Source: Desulfovibrio sp. 86 (GTDB lineage Bacteria > Desulfobacterota > Desulfovibrionia > Desulfovibrionales > Desulfovibrionaceae). Taken from it: 64,000 bases of DNA. Position numbers and translations under genes: made by a program. Location of the stretch: the NCBI RefSeq assembly GCF_902702915.1, contig NZ_LR738849.1, positions 3,116,001 through 3,180,000 on the forward strand, written 5' to 3'. Positions 61,518-64,000 of this stretch are shown in pieces; the stretch's first letter is position 1; each line of letters opens with the position of its first letter. Below the pieces are notes generated by a model. That model had not been told where the DNA came from. It ran no database searches and saw nothing but the letters and a program-made list of their open reading frames with translations.

Positions 61518-63050
61518 TTAGAAAGGCCACGGAGCAGTTGGGTCCCAAACTGGCAACCCAAGAAAAGCATACCAGGGAACCATAACACATATCCCGTACC
61601 CAATAGCCAGCAATACGGATACCCATCCGGCCTTAGCATAGTCAGTCATTGAAAAGGTATTGCTGCTATAAGCAATGACTGCAACTGTGATTTGTGTGGG
61701 CAGGATGTAGGCAAAGGTGTCCGTGTCGGCCACAAGCATGGTAAAGGCCACAGGGTGCAAGCCGAGAGTTGGAGCAAGTTTTACAAGAATAGGAGCAAAG
61801 AGGCTGATAGCGGCGACATTGGACAGCATACCAAGACGGATGATGTGCGTGCCAACCATGACAATAAGCAGGATCAGCCACCACGGGTGCCCAACGGCAA
61901 AGATGTGGATATGTTCTGCGAGCCATGCTGCAAGACCGGAGCTTCCCATGCACTGGGACATGGAGAGAGCCCCACCCAACATGATCAGCGTCCCCCATAT
62001 GGTGCGTTCTTGAATTTGCTTCCACTTGAAGGGGAAAACGCCGGGGATAAAGAGCAAGACAAGACCGATCATGGCTACAATATGGCTGGAAATATGGTGC
62101 CAGCTTTGTGTCATCCATAATGATGCCGTAAACCCAAAAATAAGCAGAATGAGAATCTCGCTTTGCGAAATTTGGGGCAGGCGTTTGAACTGCTCTGTTA
62201 ACACTTGGGCTCCGCCTTCAATTTCCATATTTTTTGTCTTGAAGTGCCAGCGCAGCCAGATATTTGTTAAAAAAAACATGCCAAGATACGGCCATTGCAG
62301 AATAAACCAGTCAAAATAGGATATGTCAATATGAAGCTCTTTGCTGAACAGGCCCACGAGCACGAGGTTGGGCAAATGCGAAGTAAGGATGCACATGCCA
62401 GAAATCATGGAGCCATAAACAAGCACCTGAATCATTATATGCTTTTTTACAGCGCGCTCGGCTGGCGTATCACCGAAAAGATTTGTGATGCCGTTGACAA
62501 TGGGCAGCAGCAGCGCTCCGCGGGGATTCGCCCCAGGGACGATAATGGAGAGAATAAAGTTGACGCCGAAGAGGCCCATTATAGTGCTGTTGGCGCTTCG
62601 GATACGTAGTTTGTGCAGCAGGGTAATGGCGATGCGCTTGTCTATGCCAGCTAGCTGTATAATGGCGGCCATGATAAATGCTGCCATACAAATAAAGTAG
62701 GCATTGGAGGTAAAGCCCGACACGGCGTTGGGAAATTTGTCGACAGCCCCGCTCAGAACGAGAAGCATGGGAATGGCCACTCCAGTTATACCCACGGGAA
62801 TGGCTTCGGAAACCCAGATTATGCTGGCCCACACAACCACCGCCAAGGTAGCCTTGCCTTGTAGCGTGAGTCCATCCGGTTGCGGCATGAACAGCATAAT
62901 GCCAAAGAAAACAACCCACGCAAAAATAAAACCGAGAAATGATTTTTGCGGGGATACCCCCGCCATGTCAGCGTTATTGTGCAGATTAGTCAGAAAGCGG
63001 GATAGTCCGAAACGAGGGCGAGGTTGGGTAGCTGGCGCATCATGTAACAT
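61518..63050 (-). CDS. DASS-family (SLC13-type) divalent anion:sodium symporter
   Basis: 510 residues, AGGGAGG 6 bp before ATG 63050. About eleven to twelve transmembrane helices; VSEAIPVGITGVAIPMLL near the start, NSTIMGLFGVNFILSIIVPGANPRGALLLPIV in the first Na/substrate motif, and LSNVAAISLFAPILVKLA in the second. The family carries sulfate, dicarboxylates and other divalent anions; the usual SNT motif is SNV here, so ligand is open. Same strand as the sulfotransferase (137-bp gap) and the activator. Confidence 0.88.
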   Translation of the reverse strand: MLHDAPATQPRPRFGLSRFLTNLHNNADMAGVSPQKSFLGFIFAWVVFFGIMLFMPQPDGLTLQGKATLAVVVWASIIWVSEAIPVGITGVAIPMLLVLSGAVDKFPNAVSGFTSNAYFICMAAFIMAAIIQLAGIDKRIAITLLHKLRIRSANSTIMGLFGVNFILSIIVPGANPRGALLLPIVNGITNLFGDTPAERAVKKHIMIQVLVYGSMISGMCILTSHLPNLVLVGLFSKELHIDISYFDWFILQWPYLGMFFLTNIWLRWHFKTKNMEIEGGAQVLTEQFKRLPQISQSEILILLIFGFTASLWMTQSWHHISSHIVAMIGLVLLFIPGVFPFKWKQIQERTIWGTLIMLGGALSMSQCMGSSGLAAWLAEHIHIFAVGHPWWLILLIVMVGTHIIRLGMLSNVAAISLFAPILVKLAPTLGLHPVAFTMLVADTDTFAYILPTQITVAVIAYSSNTFSMTDYAKAGWVSVLLAIGYGICVMVPWYAFLGLPVWDPTAPWPF

Positions 63051-63060
63051 ACTTACCTCC

Positions 63061-63147
63061 CTAGAAAAAATTCTAGTTTTAAGACATCCTGCACTGGTGA
63101 TTGAAGGCGGTCTTTATCCCCTGCAAGACCGGAATGTCCTGCAGGGG
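63061..63147. promoter_or_regulatory. Two inverted repeats upstream of the DASS transporter
   Basis: CTAGAA-AAAA-TTCTAG (63061-63076) overlaps the leader near the ribosome site. CCCCTGCA (63118-63125) and TGCAGGGG (63140-63147) are perfect 8-bp arms 14 nt apart, the shape of an enhancer or activator site. No convincing sigma-54 -24/-12 element was found between them and the start. Confidence 0.45.
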
Positions 63148-63187
63148 TAATCCGCGATCACCTATGACGGAAAGAAAGGTGCATCCA

Positions 63188-64000
63188 TTACAGGACGACG
63201 TCGCCCACATATTGCCGTTTGATGGAGAAATGTTTTTTCCATGCGGCCCAGGCTCGCAAGCCCATAATCATTTCCTCATCTGGATCTCCCTGCGGAAAGG
63301 TGTGCGGGTTGTCGGCTTCGGTCCAGATACCTTTTTTTCGACGTTCTTCACGCTGGCTAACAAGCCAATCATTGTAGCTTTCAAATACAATGTGCCCTTC
63401 GAAGCCGTCCAGGGTTGCAGCACGAACGCGGCCGTCAAATTCCACGTATTTGTTGATCATTTTTTCGGAAGGCATTTCTGGAGCTACATCATTCTTGTAA
63501 CCGGCTTCTTCCAGTGCCTTTCCGGCTACTGCTGCAAAGATGCGCTGGTCACGTTGGCTAAGCAGATCCTTATATATCCCTACATACTTATCGCTAATGG
63601 CGTGCCCCAGAGGTGCGTGATCGCGTGAAGCACCGCGTGCCTTGGCCATGTCTGTCTTGTAAAAATCAAGCATTCCCGTTTCAAAATCTTCACCCAGGAA
63701 TTCGCATACGCCGCGCATGACCTGCTCGGGTTGATGTACGAGTTTTTCATAGCAGACATCCAGCCACAAACCCTTATCCATCAGTGGTTTGCGCCAGTCT
63801 TTAACAGCATTCCAGCAGCGTTTCCATGAGTGGGCTGCGCAATAGATATTGGTAGGTCCGAAAGAGGATTCCATGTAGTCCACACAGGCATCTCGCCCAT
63901 CGCGGGTGATGTAAATAAACTGAGCATTGGGAAAGTCATGATGCATCGCATCGATAAAATAGAGATTGTGCGGTGTTTTTTCGCCCCAGCGCGGTTTGTT
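63188..64000 (-). CDS. Sulfotransferase-family protein, N-terminus beyond window
   Basis: 270 residues seen, open at the right edge. At the cut end, RWGEKTPHNLYFIDAM follows the sulfotransferase pattern, and IYITRDGRDACVDYMESSF is the 3'-phosphate-binding motif for PAPS (Arg...Asp-Gly-Arg-Asp). The 5'-PSB loop (PKSGTTW type) must lie outside the window. Transfers sulfonate from PAPS to an unknown acceptor. It resembles bacterial Sulfotransfer_3 members. Upstream of the DASS transporter on the same strand. Confidence 0.85.
   Translation of the reverse strand, partial: NKPRWGEKTPHNLYFIDAMHHDFPNAQFIYITRDGRDACVDYMESSFGPTNIYCAAHSWKRCWNAVKDWRKPLMDKGLWLDVCYEKLVHQPEQVMRGVCEFLGEDFETGMLDFYKTDMAKARGASRDHAPLGHAISDKYVGIYKDLLSQRDQRIFAAVAGKALEEAGYKNDVAPEMPSEKMINKYVEFDGRVRAATLDGFEGHIVFESYNDWLVSQREERRKKGIWTEADNPHTFPQGDPDEEMIMGLRAWAAWKKHFSIKRQYVGDVVL

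Noticed and set aside
63050..63190. Sigma-54 -24/-12 promoter before the DASS transporter
   Set aside because: No GG-N10-GC pair with adequate flanks was found; the promoter may be upstream of the sulfotransferase, outside the window.

Overview
The window looks like chromosome of a Desulfovibrio-type sulfate reducer. This is inferred from a Desulfovibrio-like division and cell-wall cluster (with a PASTA-tailed FtsI and no ddl), a lactate/glycolate-type FAD and FeS dehydrogenase pair, a ferredoxin-nitroreductase, and moderately high GC with AT-rich spacers. A choloylglycine-hydrolase-like secreted enzyme would fit a gut-associated strain, but that is inference only.

Layout. 1-2314 looks like the right end of an integrated element: a truncated ArsP-type permease, its ArsR regulator and two divergent HTH genes. 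It ends in a 23-bp copy of a tRNA-Glu 3' end, followed directly by a terminator that would suit that tRNA. 2478-4943 holds an HD-GYP protein read with pyruvate kinase. 5508-23136 is one dense, co-directional dcw cluster (mraZ, rsmH, ftsL, ftsI, murE, murF, mraY, murD, ftsW, murG, murC, murB, ftsQ, ftsA, ftsZ) with several gene overlaps. MraZ-type boxes lie over its promoter and a strong terminator follows ftsZ. 23457-27722 has a small zinc-ribbon protein, a membrane GGDEF protein and umuDC. 28291-33474 is a minus-strand operon, yicC-remA-gmk-pyrF-TPR gene-recJ. 33607-38945 holds FmdB, a DJ-1/PfpI protein, a glcD/glcF-type pair and a secreted Ntn hydrolase.

38998-46082 contains a DUF2333 membrane protein, a diaminopimelate-dehydrogenase-like gene bracketed by two same-orientation copies of a dispersed repeat, and an unfamiliar module: a LuxR-type regulator divergent from a membrane protein, an acetoacetate-decarboxylase-like protein and an SDR. 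46196-53644 is a minus-strand liv-type ABC importer (SBP, two permeases, two ATPases) followed by an M20 peptidase and an amidase, which suggests uptake and hydrolysis of an amide or peptide substrate. 54458-58845 has a ferredoxin-nitroreductase and a NemR-like/YqhD/aldehyde dehydrogenase electrophile-detoxification unit with matching operator-like sites. 59255-64000 has a PrpR_N-type sigma-54 activator, a DASS-family anion transporter and a sulfotransferase cut by the window edge.

A palindromic intergenic repeat (AGAGCATTTT...AAATTGCTCT type ends with internal hairpins) recurs at about 23.7-24.0, 40.4, 41.8 and 54.0 kb. No CRISPR array, rRNA, complete tRNA or intact insertion sequence was seen.
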